The notes under the pieces are model-generated. The model did not search any database, was not told the origin of the DNA, and worked only from the letters and a program-made list of their open reading frames with translations. The position numbers were made by a program, and so were the translations under genes. Shown here piece by piece: positions 27,855 through 36,570 of a stretch of 64,000 nucleotides of DNA (the stretch's first letter is position 1; every line of letters begins with the position of its first letter). The DNA is taken from contig NZ_BOOB01000001.1 of the NCBI RefSeq assembly GCF_016863015.1, forward strand, positions 1 through 64,000, given 5' to 3'. Source of the DNA: Microbispora amethystogenes. GTDB lineage: Bacteria; Actinomycetota; Actinomycetes; Streptosporangiales; Streptosporangiaceae.

Positions 27855-29153
27855 ATGGCCCGCTACGACGAGCACGACCAGGCACGATGGGTGCCTGAGC
27901 CGCCGGGGAACCCCGAGCGGAGCCCGTTCGAGCGCGACCGGGCACGCGTGCTCCACAGCGCCTCGCTGCGCAGGCTCGCCGCCAAGACGCAGGTGGTGGG
28001 CCCCGCCGACTACAGCGGCCTGCACAGTCCCCGTACGCGCCTGACCCATTCGCTGGAGTGCGCGCAGATCGGCCGGGAGATGGGCAGGGTCCTCGGCTGC
28101 GACCCCGACCTGGTGGAGACCGCCTGCCTCGCCCACGACCTCGGGCATCCTCCCTTCGGTCACAACGGGGAGGCCGCGCTCGACGAGCTGGCCGCGCCGT
28201 GCGGGGGGTTCCAGGGCAACGCCCAGAACCTGCGCCTGCTGACGCGGCTGGAGGCCAAGGTCATCACCGAGGACGGCCGCAGCGCCGGGCTCAACCTCAC
28301 CCGGGCCGCGCTCGACTCGGTCTGCAAGTATCCCTGGGCGGGGTCGGCCTGCCGCGTTCCCGGCGTCCCGCTCGCCGGCGAGGGCGGGCCGTACTGCGTC
28401 TACCCCGACGACCTCGCGGTCTTCCGGTGGGTGCGCGAGGGGGCGCCCGACTACGCGGTCCGCTTCGAGGCGCAGGTCATGGACTGGGCCGACGACGTGG
28501 CCTACTCGGTGCACGACCTGGAGGACGCGCTGGCCTGCGGCCACGTCACGACGGCGGAGCTGCGCGACCCGGAGGAGCGGCTGGAGGTGTGCCGCCTGAC
28601 CCGGGAGTGGTACGCCCCCGACGCGGGCGTGGACGAGCTGGCCGAGACCTTCGCGCGGCTGCTCGCCGAGCCGCTGTGGCCGGCCGACTTCGACGCCGGA
28701 CTCGCCGACCTCGCCGCGCTCAAACGGCTCACCAGCACGCTCATCGGCCGCCTGTGCCGCTCGGCCCAGGACGCCACCCGCGAGGCGTACGGCTGCCGCC
28801 CCGAACCCGGCGGGAGAGGGGCGTGCCGGCGCTACGACGCGAACCTGAAGGTGCCGCGGACCACCCGGCTGGAGTGCGCGCTGCTCAAGGGCGTGACGGC
28901 CCGCTACGTGATGTCGCGGGAGGCGCACCACGCCGTGCAGGCCCGGCAGCGCGAGCTGATCGCCGAGCTGGGCGACCTCGTCATGCGGGGCGCCCCCGCG
29001 ACGCTGGAGCCGGCCCTGCGCCCGCAGTTCGAGCAGGCGGCCGACGACGCGGGGCGGCTGCGCGCGGTGGTCGACCAGATCGCCTCGCTCACCGACGCGT
29101 CGGCGATGGGCTGGCACCGCCGCCTGTCGGCCTCCCGCCCCCTCGTCGGCTAA
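27855..29153 (+). CDS. dgt: Deoxyguanosinetriphosphate triphosphohydrolase-like protein
   Basis: 432 residues of the HD superfamily. Metal ligands are visible in 'RTRLTHSLECAQIGREMG' (H), 'ACLAHDLGHPPFGHNGE' (HD) and a later Asp in 'QVMDWADDVAYSVHDLEDAL'. The enzyme cleaves dNTPs to deoxynucleoside and triphosphate, shaping dNTP pools. GGAGG lies close before ATG 27855. It sits just upstream of the dnaG-sigA block, as in many actinobacteria, with an oppositely oriented M23-like gene between. Confidence 0.93.
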   Translation: MARYDEHDQARWVPEPPGNPERSPFERDRARVLHSASLRRLAAKTQVVGPADYSGLHSPRTRLTHSLECAQIGREMGRVLGCDPDLVETACLAHDLGHPPFGHNGEAALDELAAPCGGFQGNAQNLRLLTRLEAKVITEDGRSAGLNLTRAALDSVCKYPWAGSACRVPGVPLAGEGGPYCVYPDDLAVFRWVREGAPDYAVRFEAQVMDWADDVAYSVHDLEDALACGHVTTAELRDPEERLEVCRLTREWYAPDAGVDELAETFARLLAEPLWPADFDAGLADLAALKRLTSTLIGRLCRSAQDATREAYGCRPEPGGRGACRRYDANLKVPRTTRLECALLKGVTARYVMSREAHHAVQARQRELIAELGDLVMRGAPATLEPALRPQFEQAADDAGRLRAVVDQIASLTDASAMGWHRRLSASRPLVG

Positions 29154-29176
29154 TCCCCGTCGGGGGGACGAGTGCC

Positions 29177-30022
29177 TCAGAGGGGGACGACCACCCTGGT
29201 GTCCTCGTCGCTGTCCTTCTTCTTGGGCGGCCGGGACTCCTCCGGGGGCGGCGAGGACTGCTGCTGCTTCGCGGCGCACAGCTGGGTGCAGGGCGGCGTC
29301 GCGCCCAGCCTCTTGCGCAGCGTCAGCATGGCCTTGCGCGGGGAGACCGTGCGGTTGCCGTCGTCCCAGGCGTCGAGGAAGGGCCACGGCGGCACGATGC
29401 CCCGGCGGATCCACCAGTTCTGCGGCGCGGTCGGCCAGGAGATGGCGAAGTAGAGGTTGCTCGCGGTGTCGCGGGCGTTGCCGGAGTTGCCCACCCGGCC
29501 GAGGAGCTGCCCGGCCTTGACCTTGGCGCCCGGCGCGAGGTCCTCCACGACCGAGTCGAGGTGACCGCCGAGGTAGAGCACGCCGTCCTCGCCCTTGACG
29601 GTGACGTAGCGGCCCTCCCGGTCGGTGCCGCGGTCGGTCGAGGGGGTCCACTGGTTCTTGACGTTGACCGCCTCGATCACCCCGTCGACCGGCGAGACGA
29701 ACGCGCACCCCTTCTCCGCCCAGACGATGGTCTTGGGGAGCACGAGCAGCTTGCGGGAGTACGACACCTTGCATCCCTTGACCGGGAAGGCGTAGGTGTA
29801 GGGGGACACCTTCGGGGGCGGCATCCACACGGGCTCGTCGCCCGGCGGGGGGACGGCCTGTCCGGGGTCGGCGGGAGCGGTCGCGGCCGTGATCCCGTTC
29901 ACCGGCGGCGTCGCCGGCGGCAGCGTGCTCACCCCGGCGACACCCCCGGGCGCGCCGCAGGACGCCGCGAGGAACGCGGTGCCGGTGAGGGCGGCCAGTC
30001 TCCCCGATCGCATGATCTCCAC
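29177..30022 (-). CDS. M23 (LytM-like) lipoprotein with missing catalytic residues
   Basis: 281 residues. A lipoprotein signal ends in the lipobox 'LAASC', followed by a proline/threonine-rich linker and an M23 peptidase fold ('FVSPVDGVIEAVN', 'YLGGHLDSVVEDLAPGAKV', 'GQLLGRVGNSGNA'). In active M23 enzymes the final strand carries HxH; here it reads 'SNLYFAISW', with both His replaced, and the upstream HxxxD motif is not visible either. It therefore probably binds peptidoglycan or regulates another hydrolase rather than cutting. Start: GTG 30022 has TAACGT 7 nt upstream (leaderless); ATG 30013 is an alternative. Confidence 0.82.
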   Translation of the reverse strand: MEIMRSGRLAALTGTAFLAASCGAPGGVAGVSTLPPATPPVNGITAATAPADPGQAVPPPGDEPVWMPPPKVSPYTYAFPVKGCKVSYSRKLLVLPKTIVWAEKGCAFVSPVDGVIEAVNVKNQWTPSTDRGTDREGRYVTVKGEDGVLYLGGHLDSVVEDLAPGAKVKAGQLLGRVGNSGNARDTASNLYFAISWPTAPQNWWIRRGIVPPWPFLDAWDDGNRTVSPRKAMLTLRKRLGATPPCTQLCAAKQQQSSPPPEESRPPKKKDSDEDTRVVVPL

Positions 30023-30029
30023 CTGGTCG

Positions 30030-30035
30030 ACGTTA
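30030..30035 (-). promoter_or_regulatory. Candidate -10 box (TAACGT) for the M23-like gene
   Basis: TAACGT on the minus strand, 7 nt before GTG 30022. Confidence 0.4.
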
Positions 30036-30147
30036 CCGAACCTTTCCTTTCTAACGGACCAAGCCGGATATCACGACCGGTTCCGGAAAGTCGTGACATG
30101 TCCGCACGCCCGGATGAGGGGCGACCCGGCCTGTCGGAGGGCGGCAT

Positions 30148-30153
30148 TAGACT
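30148..30153 (+). promoter_or_regulatory. Candidate -10 box (TAGACT) for dnaG
   Basis: TAGACT followed by 7 nt and GTG 30161. This supports the GTG as start of a leaderless dnaG mRNA. Confidence 0.45.
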
Positions 30154-30160
30154 CGCCAGC

Positions 30161-32128
30161 GTGGCAGGGCGAAGCGGGCGGATCAGTGACGAGGACATCG
30201 CGCTCGTACGGGAGCGCTCACCGATCGCCGACGTCGTCGGCGAGCACATCCAGCTCCGCAACGCGGGCGGGGGCAACCTGAAGGGGCTGTGCCCGTTCCA
30301 CGACGAGAAGTCGCCCTCCTTCAACGTGACCCCGGCCCGGGGCTACTACTACTGCTTCGGCTGCGCCGAGGGCGGCGACGTCATCACGTTCATCCGCAAG
30401 ATCGACAATCTCACGTTCTCCGAGGCGGTCGAGCGGCTCGCGCAGCGCGCCGGCATCCAGCTGCGCTACGAGCAGGGCGGCTACGTGCCGGGCCGCGAGC
30501 AGGGCGAGCGGGTGCGGCTGATCGAGGCGCACCGCGCCGCCGCCGAGTTCTACGCCGAGCGGCTGTCCGGCCCGGAGGCGGGCCCCGGGCGGCGCTTCCT
30601 GTCCGAGCGCGGCTTCGAACGGGCCGACGCCGAGCACTTCGGGGTCGGCTACGCGCCGAACGAGTGGGAGGCGCTGTCGCGGCACCTGATGGGCCGCGGG
30701 TTCACGTCCCAGGAGCTGATCAAGGGCGGGCTCGCCCGCGAGGGCAGGCGCGGGCCGGTCGACCGGTTCCGCGGCCGCCTCGTCTGGCCGATCCGCGACA
30801 TCACCGGCGACGTCATCGGCTTCGGGGCGCGCAAGCTTCTCGACTCCGACGACGGCCCCAAATACCTGAACACCCCCGAGAGCCCGATCTACCACAAGAG
30901 CTCGGTGCTGTACGGCGTCGACCTGGCCAAGCGGGAGATCGCGCGGCGGTCCCAGGCCGTGATCGTGGAGGGGTACACCGACGTCATGGCCTGCCACCTG
31001 GCCGGCGTGCCGACAGCGGTGGCCACCTGCGGCACCTCCTTCGGCGAGGAGCACATCAAGGTCCTGCGCCGCCTGCTGCTCGACCAGGCCGAGTTCCGCG
31101 GCGAGGTCGTCTTCACCTTCGACGGCGACTCCGCCGGGCAGAAGGCCGCCCTGCGCGCCTTCCAGGATGAGCAGAAGTTCGTCACGCAGACCTTCGTCGC
31201 GGTGCAGCCCGACGGCCTCGACCCCTGCGATTTGCGCGTCAAGCACGGCGACGCCGCCGTGCGCGACCTGATCGCGGGCCGTGAGCCGCTGTTCGCCTTC
31301 GCGGTGCGCAGCGTCCTGTCCCGCTACGACCTCGACACCAACGAGGGCCGCCTGGCCGCGCTCGACGCCGCCGCGCCCATCGTGGCCTCCATCAAGGACC
31401 CGGGGCTGCGCAAGGCGTACACGGTCGACCTCGACCGCTGGCTCGGCTTCATGGACGAGGGCTTCGTCATCCGGCGCGTGCAGCAGACGGCCGGCCGGGC
31501 GCAGGAGAGCGGGCGCGGCCCGGGGGGACGTGCCCAGGGCGGCCAGAGCGGTCCGGGCGGGCGTGTCGCGGCCGGGCAGCAGGCGGGCCGCGGACCGGCC
31601 ACGAGACCGGACCCGGCGGGCCCCGATCCGGCGGACCCCGCCGTACGGCTGGAGGCCGAGGCGCTCAAGCTCGCCGTGCAGCGGCCCGCCCTGCTCGGGC
31701 CCGAGTTCGACGCGCTGGGGCCCGAGACGTTCACGCTGCCCGAGCACGTCGCGTTGTTCGGCGTCGTCGCGGCGGCCGGCGGGACCGCCGCCGGTGGCCC
31801 GGGCGGGCGCGAGTGGGTGGACCGGCTGCTGGAGCAGACGGAACCCGGGGCCGCGGGCGCGGTGCCCGGTGTCGACCTGAGGTCGCTCGTCACCCGGTTC
31901 GCGGTCGAGGCCGTGCGCGCGGACGTGAGCGTCGAGGAGCGGTACGGCGCGGCCGTCCTGGCCAAGATCCAGGAGACCGCGGTCGGCCGGGCGGTCGCAC
32001 GGCTGAAGTCGCGGTTGCAGCGGCTCAACCCGGTCGACGAGCAGCAGGAGTACAACCGGCTCTTCGGCGAACTGGTGGCGCTGGAACAGCAGCGACGCGT
32101 GTTGCGGGAACGCGCGAGTGGGGCCTGA
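30161..32128 (+). CDS. dnaG: DNA primase
   Basis: 655 residues; makes RNA primers at the replication fork with DnaB helicase. CHC2 zinc-binding domain: 'GLCPFHDEKSPSF' near residue 43 and 'YYCFGCAEGGD' near 65. The Toprim catalytic core has 'VIVEGYTDVMA' near 268 and 'FDGDSAGQKAA' near 320. The C-terminal helicase-interacting region follows a glycine-rich linker (about residues 450-480). GTG 30161 is preferred because 'AGRSGRISDEDIALVRERSP' aligns with known actinobacterial N-termini; ATG 30098 is an alternative. Confidence 0.94.
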   Translation: MAGRSGRISDEDIALVRERSPIADVVGEHIQLRNAGGGNLKGLCPFHDEKSPSFNVTPARGYYYCFGCAEGGDVITFIRKIDNLTFSEAVERLAQRAGIQLRYEQGGYVPGREQGERVRLIEAHRAAAEFYAERLSGPEAGPGRRFLSERGFERADAEHFGVGYAPNEWEALSRHLMGRGFTSQELIKGGLAREGRRGPVDRFRGRLVWPIRDITGDVIGFGARKLLDSDDGPKYLNTPESPIYHKSSVLYGVDLAKREIARRSQAVIVEGYTDVMACHLAGVPTAVATCGTSFGEEHIKVLRRLLLDQAEFRGEVVFTFDGDSAGQKAALRAFQDEQKFVTQTFVAVQPDGLDPCDLRVKHGDAAVRDLIAGREPLFAFAVRSVLSRYDLDTNEGRLAALDAAAPIVASIKDPGLRKAYTVDLDRWLGFMDEGFVIRRVQQTAGRAQESGRGPGGRAQGGQSGPGGRVAAGQQAGRGPATRPDPAGPDPADPAVRLEAEALKLAVQRPALLGPEFDALGPETFTLPEHVALFGVVAAAGGTAAGGPGGREWVDRLLEQTEPGAAGAVPGVDLRSLVTRFAVEAVRADVSVEERYGAAVLAKIQETAVGRAVARLKSRLQRLNPVDEQQEYNRLFGELVALEQQRRVLRERASGA

Positions 32129-32165
32129 ATAAGCCTCCCTTTCCAGACCGCACAGTCGCCAAACA

Positions 32166-32171
32166 TATACT
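32166..32171 (+). promoter_or_regulatory. Candidate -10 box (TATACT) upstream of the principal sigma gene
   Basis: TATACT is the best -10-like hexamer in the AT-richer 134-bp gap between dnaG and the sigma gene. No convincing -35 is seen 17-18 bp upstream; a TTGACT at 32189-32194 lacks a good -10 partner. Confidence 0.3.
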
Positions 32172-32262
32172 TTGATCTCGATTCGGTATTGACTTTGGCC
32201 TTACCTTGGGTGACAAAAATAGGCCTGCCGTTTAGTGGCGCCTTTCCTGCACACTGTGTTGC

Positions 32263-33414
32263 GTGGGTGCATCGGTGCTGCCAAGCAGGCCGCCATCGGT
32301 AGATCAGGTGGCGGACCTCGTCGCGAAGGGAAGGGAACGCGGGAGCGTCACGGTTGACGACGTGGCCGCCGCGCTCGACCGATCCGAGTTGCCGGCCGAC
32401 GCGCTGGAGCGCGTCGTGCGGATGCTCGCCGAGAACGGGGTTGAGGTCCTCGAACCGCAAGGGGACGAGGAGCCCAGCAAGCCGGACGAGGAGGACGTCG
32501 GCAAACGGGCTCCGACGAGTGACCTGGTCAGGATCTACCTGCGGGAGATCGGCAGGGTCCCCCTGCTCACCGCCGAGGAGGAGGTGGAACTGGCCAAGGC
32601 CATCGAGGCCGGGCTGTTCGCCGAGGACAAGCTCTGCGAGAGCCTCGCCGCGAGGTTCGCCCGGCCGGAGCTCGAAGACCTCGTCTGGGAGGGCGTGCGG
32701 GCCAAGCAGCGGCTCATCGAGGCCAACCTCAGGCTCGTGGTCTCGATCGCCAAGCGTTACGTGGGCCGCGGAATGCTGTTCCTGGATCTCATCCAGGAAG
32801 GCAATCTCGGATTGATCCGCGCCGTGGAGAAATTCGATTACACGAAGGGCTACAAGTTCTCCACGTACGCGACATGGTGGATTCGCCAGGCGATCACCCG
32901 GGCGATCGCGGACCAGGCGAGAACGATCCGCATTCCCGTCCACATGGTGGAGACGATCAACAAACTGGTCCGCGTGCAGCGTCAGCTTCACCAGGACCTC
33001 GGCCGGGAGCCGGCCCCCGAGGAGATCGCCGCCGAGATGGACCTGCCCATCGACCGGGTGGTGGAGATCCAGCGCATCGCGCAGGAGCCGGTCTCGCTCC
33101 AGGCGCCCATCGGCGAGGAGGACTCCGACCTCGGCGACTTCATCGAGGACGCCGACGCCGTGGTGCCGATGGAGGCCGCCGCCTTCATCATGCTGCAGGA
33201 CCAGCTCGACGACATCCTGGCCACGCTGTCGGAGCGCGAGCAGCGGATCATCCAGCTCCGGTTCGGCCTCGCCGACGGCCACCCCCGCACGCTGGAGGAG
33301 GTCGGCCGCGAGTTCGGCGTGACCCGTGAGCGCATCCGCCAGATCGAGTCGAAGACGCTGGCCAAGCTGCGTCACCCCACCCGGGCGCAGATGCTCAAGG
33401 ACTACCTCGACTGA
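32263..33414 (+). CDS. sigA: Principal RNA polymerase sigma factor (sigma-70, SigA/HrdB type)
   Basis: 383 residues. Region 1.2 ('[20 protein letters not shown]'), region 2 including the -10-melting motif '[19 protein letters not shown]', region 3, and region 4.2 ('[19 protein letters not shown]', ending 'LRHPTR') are all intact. It directs core polymerase to housekeeping promoters. Compared with Streptomyces HrdB it lacks the very long acidic region 1.1. Location immediately after dnaG is the classic primase-sigma arrangement. It could be one of several Hrd paralogues, but the dnaG linkage argues for the principal one. Confidence 0.92.
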   Translation: MGASVLPSRPPSVDQVADLVAKGRERGSVTVDDVAAALDRSELPADALERVVRMLAENGVEVLEPQGDEEPSKPDEEDVGKRAPTSDLVRIYLREIGRVPLLTAEEEVELAKAIEAGLFAEDKLCESLAARFARPELEDLVWEGVRAKQRLIEANLRLVVSIAKRYVGRGMLFLDLIQEGNLGLIRAVEKFDYTKGYKFSTYATWWIRQAITRAIADQARTIRIPVHMVETINKLVRVQRQLHQDLGREPAPEEIAAEMDLPIDRVVEIQRIAQEPVSLQAPIGEEDSDLGDFIEDADAVVPMEAAAFIMLQDQLDDILATLSEREQRIIQLRFGLADGHPRTLEEVGREFGVTRERIRQIESKTLAKLRHPTRAQMLKDYLD

Positions 33415-33424
33415 CGCCGTCGTC

Positions 33425-33472
33425 ACGCGGACGAGCGCCCTTCGGTCCCAGCGGGACGGCGCTCGTCCGCGT
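33425..33472 (+). terminator. Terminator after sigA
   Basis: 15-bp perfect inverted repeat (33425-33439 with 33458-33472) with an 18-nt loop, followed by CTTGACCCTT, 10 bp after the sigA stop. Confidence 0.75.
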
Positions 33473-33574
33473 CTTGACCCTTGTATGGATTGCTCCCGGC
33501 CCTGCGACCGGGACGGGTCCGGCCGCCGGATAGCCTGCGGGTGGTAACGGTCGTCGTCCGCTGGCGGTGTTCCC

Positions 33575-34078
33575 TTGACTGCATCCAGGCCCTCCCTGTC
33601 CCGCCTGTTCGGCTCCCGACTGCCCCGTGAGGTCCGTACGGGACTCGCGCTCGAAGGCGGCGAGCGCCCGATCAGCCACGCGCGTACGGCGGAGGGCGGG
33701 CACGTGGTCGCCACCACCCGGGCGCTGCACCTGCCCGGCGGGCCGCGCCTGCCCTGGCACCTGATGGACAAGGCCGTGTGGGACGAGGAGGGCGTCACGG
33801 TCACGATGACCGACGGAGCCGTCCACCGGGTCGTCCTGCCCGAGCCCGGGCGGCTGCCGGAGGCGATCCGCGAGCGGGTCACCTCGACGGTCGTCGCGAG
33901 CCGCTACGTGACCATCGACGGGCGTGGGGGAGTGCGCCTGGTCGCCCGCCGCGTCCCCGGCTACGACACCCCGCGCTGGGAGTTCATCTTCGACCCGGGG
34001 CTCGACGCGACCGATCCGGGCCTGCGCGCCCACGCCGAGCAGGCGCTCGAAGAGATGCGGCGCAGCCTCGGCGTCTGA
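33575..34078 (+). CDS. Conserved hypothetical protein of actinobacteria
   Basis: 167 residues, starting at TTG 33575. It begins with a basic segment ('LSRLFGSRLPREVRTGLALE') and has alternating short hydrophobic strands typical of a mixed alpha/beta cytoplasmic protein ('AVWDEEGVTVTMTDGAVHRV', 'WEFIFDPGLDATDPGLRAHA'). No transmembrane segment, signal or catalytic motif stands out. Proteins like this lie after the principal sigma gene in related genera as I recall, but no function is known to me. TAGCCT at 33531-33536 may be its -10. Confidence 0.65.
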   Translation: MTASRPSLSRLFGSRLPREVRTGLALEGGERPISHARTAEGGHVVATTRALHLPGGPRLPWHLMDKAVWDEEGVTVTMTDGAVHRVVLPEPGRLPEAIRERVTSTVVASRYVTIDGRGGVRLVARRVPGYDTPRWEFIFDPGLDATDPGLRAHAEQALEEMRRSLGV

Positions 34079-34173
34079 GGCCGTCGTTCGTGGCCTTTGT
34101 CTGCCTTGTCTGGTGGCCCTAGGCCGAGGCTGCCGTCTGAGGCTGCTGTGCGAGGACTGTGCGGGACGAGAAA

Positions 34174-34211
34174 GCGGTGGCCTCCCGGCAGGGTTGCCGG
34201 GAGGCCACCGC
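34174..34211. terminator. Bidirectional terminator between convergent genes
   Basis: 17-bp perfect stem (34174-34190 with 34195-34211) and a GGGT tetraloop, between the hypothetical gene ending at 34078 and the YtxH-like gene ending at 34274. The minus-strand side ends in CTTTC. Confidence 0.75.
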
Positions 34212-34273
34212 TCGCGTCCGATACCGCCGGGCCGGTGGCCCGGAGACCGGTTGGGGATCGCCCGGAGGAATCC

Positions 34274-34576
34274 TCAGTGGAGTTGGTCGGTGCCGGGCCC
34301 CGGCCAGCCGGTGGCCGCGCCCACCCTGTCGGTCCTGTCGGACTCCCAGGTGTCCGTCCTCTTCAGGAACGGCACCTTGTCACCCGCCAGATCCTTGGCC
34401 TTGCCCGCGACCTTCGAGGCCTGCGCGCCGACCAGTCCCGCCGCCTCCTGCACCGTGGGGCTGTCCGCGAACCGCTGCGTGAAACGCTTGATCTGCTCGT
34501 AGCGTTCGCGCCCGGCCCGCGTGCCGAGGACGTAGCCGACGGCCAGCCCGGTGGCGAACATCGCCTTGTATCGCAT
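34274..34576 (-). CDS. Small YtxH-like protein
   Basis: 100 residues. A short N-terminal hydrophobic stretch with glycines ('MFATGLAVGYVLGTRAGRER') followed by a charged amphipathic helix ('YEQIKRFTQRFADSPTVQEA') is the YtxH/gas-vesicle-like small-protein layout. It is probably anchored by its N-terminus and faces the cytoplasm. GGAGGT precedes the ATG. Function unknown; stress-related roles are suggested for distant relatives only. Confidence 0.7.
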   Translation of the reverse strand: MRYKAMFATGLAVGYVLGTRAGRERYEQIKRFTQRFADSPTVQEAAGLVGAQASKVAGKAKDLAGDKVPFLKRTDTWESDRTDRVGAATGWPGPGTDQLH

Positions 34577-34756
34577 CTTCCACCTCCGCGCTCGTGTTCC
34601 ACGCCCCTCTACCCCGAGGGCCTGTCTCTATCCAACAGCAGAGCTCCCGGCCCCGCTCGGCGGACCCTGCGGCCCGCCCGCGGCCCGCCTGAGGTTCGGC
34701 CCCGCACTCTTTGCCGTACGGCGATCAGGAGCGGGGGAGCCGTGGACGTATTCGAT

Positions 34757-34787
34757 GTGACACGCACCCCCCAGAGTGCGCTAATCT
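34757..34787 (+). promoter_or_regulatory. Candidate promoter for tRNA-Asn
   Basis: GTGACA (34757-34762) and TAATCT (34782-34787) with a 19-bp spacer, about 55 bp before the mature tRNA 5' end. The spacer is slightly long. Confidence 0.35.
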
Positions 34788-34842
34788 AGTTCCGCGCCGC
34801 AAGGAAAGCCGGAAGGCCGGAACGAGCGGAGCAGAGTTTCGA

Positions 34843-34915
34843 TCCCGTGTAGCTCAATCGGCAGAGCAGCCGGCTGTTAACCGGCAGGTTATAGGTTCGA
34901 GTCCTATCGCGGGAG
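34843..34915 (+). tRNA. tRNA-Asn (anticodon GTT)
   Basis: 73 nt with full cloverleaf: acceptor TCCCGTG pairs with CGCGGGA (one G-T pair), D stem GCTC/GAGC, anticodon stem GCCGG/CCGGC with loop CTGTTAA (anticodon GTT at 34876-34878), T stem ATAGG/CCTAT with TTCGAGT loop, discriminator G. The CCA end is not encoded. A strong terminator follows 9 bp later. Confidence 0.96.
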
Positions 34916-34923
34916 CAACTCAA

Positions 34924-34960
34924 CCCCGGGCCGGTGGTCAACACCACCGCCCGGGGTTTT
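34924..34960 (+). terminator. Intrinsic terminator of tRNA-Asn
   Basis: CCCCGGG plus CGGTGGT pair with ACCACCG plus CCCGGGG around a CAAC loop (one bulged C), followed by TTTT. Confidence 0.85.
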
Positions 34961-34973
34961 CGCATGTGGCGCT

Positions 34974-35429
34974 CTAATGGGGCGGGGGGCCGACGATCTC
35001 GTAGCCGTGGCCGGCCGCGATCTCGGTCAGCACCGCCGGGTTGGGAGGGCCGGAGGGGAAGGCCGCGGCCACGTCGGCGGCGAAGTGCTCGAATCCGCCC
35101 GGCCAGGTGAGCTGGAGCAGGCGCAGCGGCTCGTCTCCGCGGTTGACGAACGCGTGTGGCAGCGCGCGCGGCAGCAGGACGAAGCCCCCGGGCCCGTCGT
35201 GCCACACCTCGTCGCCGCAGTGCACCTCGATGCTGCCCGAGAGTACGTAGAACGCCTCGTCGTCCTTGTGGTGCACGTGGCGAGGGGTCGCGAATCCGGG
35301 CGGGCACACCTGCTCGATGAGGCTGAGGGCGGTGGTGCCGGTCTGCGGCTCGCCGGCCTTGACCGTCATCGTCGATCCGAGGAAGAGGTGGGTGGTGCCC
35401 GCGCCGGGGGGCAGGTGGAGAGCGGTCAC
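34974..35429 (-). CDS. Cupin domain protein
   Basis: 151 residues from GTG 35429, which overlaps the upstream VOC gene stop as GTGA. A single small-barrel cupin: metal-binding motif 1 'PRHVHHKDDEAFYVLSG' (two His and Glu) and motif 2 'LPRALPHAFVNRG' (His). Substrate and reaction are unknown; similar proteins act as dioxygenases, isomerases or sensors. Co-translation with a VOC protein and the divergent TetR gene suggest a small ligand-inducible unit. Confidence 0.82.
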   Translation of the reverse strand: MTALHLPPGAGTTHLFLGSTMTVKAGEPQTGTTALSLIEQVCPPGFATPRHVHHKDDEAFYVLSGSIEVHCGDEVWHDGPGGFVLLPRALPHAFVNRGDEPLRLLQLTWPGGFEHFAADVAAAFPSGPPNPAVLTEIAAGHGYEIVGPPPH

Positions 35430-35839
35430 GCCGGTGCTCCTGACGAAGAGGGCGTCTTCTCGATGGTGTAGAGGCGGATCTCGATGCCGTCGGGGTCGGT
35501 GAGGCCCGCGATCAGCCAGCCGATGCTGCCTTCGGCGATGCCGGAGTGGGCCTGGCCTTCCGCGTCCAGGTGGGCGGCCCACTCCCGCAGCGCGTCGAGG
35601 GTCGGCACCGCCAGCGCCACCGGGTCGAACCCCGCCAGCTGGGCGGCCCGCTCGGGCTCCTCCCGCAGCGCGAGCATGAGGCTCCCGGCCGGGTCGCGCA
35701 GCGCCACACCGCGTAGCACCCCGGCTTCGGCGAACTCGATGGCCACGTCGAGGCGGAGCACCCGCCCGTACCACTCGATGCTCTTGCGTACGTCGGACAC
35801 GGGCAGCTTGACGTGGTGGAAGCCGCCTAACGCGACCAT
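35426..35839 (-). CDS. VOC (glyoxalase/dioxygenase fold) family protein
   Basis: 137 residues with the vicinal oxygen chelate fold: N-terminal 'GGFHHVKLPVSDVRKSIEWY' carries the first metal His, and 'DPDGIEIRLYTIE' near the C-terminus carries the last metal Glu. Such proteins are glyoxalase-, dioxygenase- or drug-binding enzymes; specificity cannot be assigned. First gene of a two-gene unit with the cupin, divergent from a TetR gene. Confidence 0.83.
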   Translation of the reverse strand: MVALGGFHHVKLPVSDVRKSIEWYGRVLRLDVAIEFAEAGVLRGVALRDPAGSLMLALREEPERAAQLAGFDPVALAVPTLDALREWAAHLDAEGQAHSGIAEGSIGWLIAGLTDPDGIEIRLYTIEKTPSSSGAPA

Positions 35840-35868
35840 CGGCCACCCCCGGCGGCCCGAGAATTTGT

Positions 35869-35890
35869 AGTCACACTTTAAAGTGTTACT
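35869..35890. promoter_or_regulatory. TetR-type operator between VOC-cupin unit and tetR
   Basis: 22-bp palindrome with a single mismatched pair: AGT-C-ACACTTTAAAGTGT-T-ACT, inner 14 bp (35873-35886) perfect. It covers the spacer and start of the -10 box of the TetR gene, implying autorepression. Confidence 0.65.
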
Positions 35891-35892
35891 TT
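35887..35892 (+). promoter_or_regulatory. Candidate -10 box (TACTTT) for the TetR gene at 35899
   Basis: TACTTT followed by 6 nt and GTG 35899. No Shine-Dalgarno. The operator overlaps it. Confidence 0.5.
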
Positions 35893-35898
35893 AAATCC

Positions 35899-36525
35899 GT
35901 GCCGGAGGTCAAGAGCAGGAACCGCAGATCGGCGGAGACCAGGAGGCGGATCGTCGAGGCGGCCCATGCGCTGTTCGTCGCCAGGGGATACGCCGGGACG
36001 ACCTTCCAGGAGGTCGCCGACGCCGCGGGGGTGTCCGTGCAGAGCGTCTACTTCCACTACGGCAGCAAGAGCGGGCTCCTCAAGCACGTCATCGACGTCG
36101 CCTCCGCCGGAGACGACGAACCGGTCGCCCTGCTCGACCGGGACTGGTTCACCCGGCTGAGGGAAGCCGGCGACCCGATGGAGGTCGTCCGGGGCTGGGT
36201 CGGCGCGAGCGCCGCCATCCTCGAACGGGTCGCCCCCGTCCTCGCCGTGGTCAACGCCGCCAGGGGAGACGCGGAGATGGAGGCGCAGTGGGCGAGCAAC
36301 AGCGAGCAGCGGCGCACCGCTCACGGGACCTTCGTCGGCATCCTGGCCGAGTCGCACGCCCTGCGGCCGGGTCTGACCGCGGAGACGGCCACCGACATCA
36401 CCGTCGGGCTCCTGTCGCCCGAGCTGTTCCTCGTACTGACCCGGGAGTGCGGCTGGAACACCGGGCAATGGGAGACCTGGGCCGCCGACCAGATCGCCTG
36501 CAACCTCCTGGCCCGACACTGCTGA
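35899..36525 (+). CDS. TetR/AcrR family transcriptional regulator
   Basis: 208 residues: TetR helix-turn-helix 'FQEVADAAGVSVQSVYFHYG' within an N-terminal domain starting 'RRIVEAAHALFVARGYAGTT', then a helical ligand domain. It is divergent from the VOC-cupin pair over a near-perfect 22-bp palindrome, so it most likely represses that pair and itself. GTG 35899 is preceded by a -10-like TACTTT 6 nt upstream, which predicts a leaderless mRNA; no later in-frame start would leave the domain intact. Confidence 0.87.
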   Translation: MPEVKSRNRRSAETRRRIVEAAHALFVARGYAGTTFQEVADAAGVSVQSVYFHYGSKSGLLKHVIDVASAGDDEPVALLDRDWFTRLREAGDPMEVVRGWVGASAAILERVAPVLAVVNAARGDAEMEAQWASNSEQRRTAHGTFVGILAESHALRPGLTAETATDITVGLLSPELFLVLTRECGWNTGQWETWAADQIACNLLARHC

Positions 36526-36570
36526 CAGCCGGTCGCCACGCCGCAGTCGCGTCCGCAGACGGGCGGACGG

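Noticed and set aside
28058-30160. In-frame upstream extension of dnaG through the dgt and M23-like genes
   Set aside because: It is an artefact of low stop frequency. The conserved DnaG N-terminus and a -10 box place the start at 30161.
34977-35846. A single fused VOC-cupin protein
   Set aside because: The cupin frame and the VOC frame differ; they meet at a GTGA overlap, so they are two coupled genes.
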